Below, piece by piece: positions 63,393-64,000 of a stretch of DNA of 64,000 bases. A program made the translations under genes and the position numbers. Position 1 is the first letter of the stretch; every line of letters begins with the position of its first letter. Source of the stretch: Mesorhizobium sp. PAMC28654 (GTDB lineage: Bacteria > Pseudomonadota > Alphaproteobacteria > Rhizobiales > Rhizobiaceae); contig NZ_CP085135.1 of NCBI RefSeq assembly GCF_020616515.1, forward strand, positions 6,433,001 through 6,497,000, given 5' to 3'. The notes under the pieces were generated by a model, which saw only the letters and a program-made list of their open reading frames with translations, did no database searches and had not been told where the DNA came from.

Positions 63393-64000
63393 ATGAAAAA
63401 GCTGATTATTCCGATGCTGGCCGGCGCAATGTCGCTTGCCGCGTTCCAGGCAATGGCCGCGGACAAGGTGACGTTGCAGCTGAAATGGGTCACGCAGGCT
63501 CAGTTTGCCGGCTACTATGTTGCCAAGGCCAAGGGTTTCTATGACGCCGAGGGTCTCGATGTCGACATCAAGCCTGGCGGTCCTGATATCGCGCCGGAAC
63601 AAGTGATCGCCGGCGGTGGCGCCGACGTCATCGTCGACTGGATGGGCGGCGCGCTGGCCGCACGCGAAAAGGGCGTGCCGCTGGTTAACATCGCCCAACC
63701 GTTCAAGAAGGCCGGCATGGAACTGGTCTGCCCGAAGGACGGCCCGATCAAGACCGAGGCCGACTTCAAGGGCCATACGCTGGGCGTCTGGTTCTTCGGC
63801 AACGAATATCCGTTCTACGCCTGGATGAACAAGCTTGGCCTGAAGACCGATGGCGGCAAGGACGGCGTCACCGTTCTGAAGCAGAGCTTTGACGTGCAGC
63901 CGCTGATCCAGAAGCAGGCGGATTGCATCTCGGTCATGACCTATAACGAGTATTGGCAGCTCATCGACGCCGGCTACAAGCCGGACCAGCTGACCGTGTT
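63393..64000 (+). CDS. ABC importer substrate-binding protein, NMT1/THI5-like (cut by window end)
   Basis: At least 202 residues visible, no stop before the edge. Signal peptide MKKLIIPMLAGAMSLAAFQAMAA (about 1-23); LKWVTQAQFAGYYVAKAKGFYDAEGLDVDI is the hallmark of the NMT1/THI5-like family, and GGADVIVDWMGGALAAREKGVPLVNIAQPF follows. Cysteines occur at about 115 and 186. Fourth gene of the importer; relatives bind thiamine-pyrimidine precursors or other small heterocycles, which fits import of pyrimidines. GAGGGT precedes the ATG. Confidence 0.92.
   Translation, partial: MKKLIIPMLAGAMSLAAFQAMAADKVTLQLKWVTQAQFAGYYVAKAKGFYDAEGLDVDIKPGGPDIAPEQVIAGGGADVIVDWMGGALAAREKGVPLVNIAQPFKKAGMELVCPKDGPIKTEADFKGHTLGVWFFGNEYPFYAWMNKLGLKTDGGKDGVTVLKQSFDVQPLIQKQADCISVMTYNEYWQLIDAGYKPDQLTV

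Overview
The window looks like a stretch of the main chromosome of a rhizobium-type alphaproteobacterium, most likely Mesorhizobium or a close relative. The evidence is indirect: high GC, short palindromic mosaic repeats in the style of Rhizobiales, general-stress (EcfG/RpoE2-type) promoter motifs, a RutR-controlled reductive pyrimidine pathway and many ABC importers. No tRNA, rRNA, CRISPR array, prophage or insertion sequence was seen. Species assignment is inference.

Layout. 0-2.2 kb: gluconokinase, then on the minus strand a cysteine-bearing Rrf2 regulator and an LpxL-like acyltransferase. 2.4-8.4 kb: sulfate/thiosulfate importer (binding protein, CysT, CysW, CysA) and a second sulfate-binding protein, separated by a VapBC toxin-antitoxin pair. 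8.7-16.5 kb: bacterial alpha-2-macroglobulin (frameshifted as read) followed by penicillin-binding protein 1C, with a palindromic repeat element between them. 16.8-24.8 kb: tamA-tamB; TamB is unusually long because of an internal duplication of about 620 residues. 25.1-31.9 kb: dipeptide-type ABC importer whose double ATPase carries an extra C-terminal helix-hairpin-helix domain. 31.9-38.2 kb: a lytic-transglycosylase-like lipoprotein, an MttB-family methyltransferase, and three broken reading frames (dimethylglycine dehydrogenase-like, SAM methyltransferase, DoxX). 38.4-40.3 kb: a secreted protein, a double-VOC protein and an unknown AT-richer gene.

40.5-44.1 kb: preT, an embedded methyltransferase and preA, the NAD(P)H-dependent dihydropyrimidine dehydrogenase. 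44.2-45.2 kb: Rrf2 regulator plus AhpD-like protein. 45.5-51.4 kb: a glycan/trehalose locus (GT4, debranching-type glucosidase, membrane-anchored GT20, trehalose-phosphatase) with a general-stress promoter. 51.9-54.4 kb: two SDR genes divergent from an XRE regulator. 54.4-64 kb: rutR, omega-aminotransferase, N-carbamoyl-beta-alanine amidase, dihydropyrimidinase, a small secreted protein, a cupin and an NMT1/THI5-type ABC importer cut by the window end.

Taken together, the largest coherent system is reductive pyrimidine degradation: import, reduction by PreTA, ring opening by dihydropyrimidinase, decarbamoylation to beta-alanine and transamination. It is split into two blocks about 10 kb apart, and RutR-like boxes precede both. 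The strongest oddities are the TamB duplication, the ATPase-HhH fusion, the methyltransferase between preT and preA, the membrane-anchored GT20 with its stress promoter, and a cluster of four reading-frame lesions within 2.3 kb. I did not find a clear new defence or mobile system.
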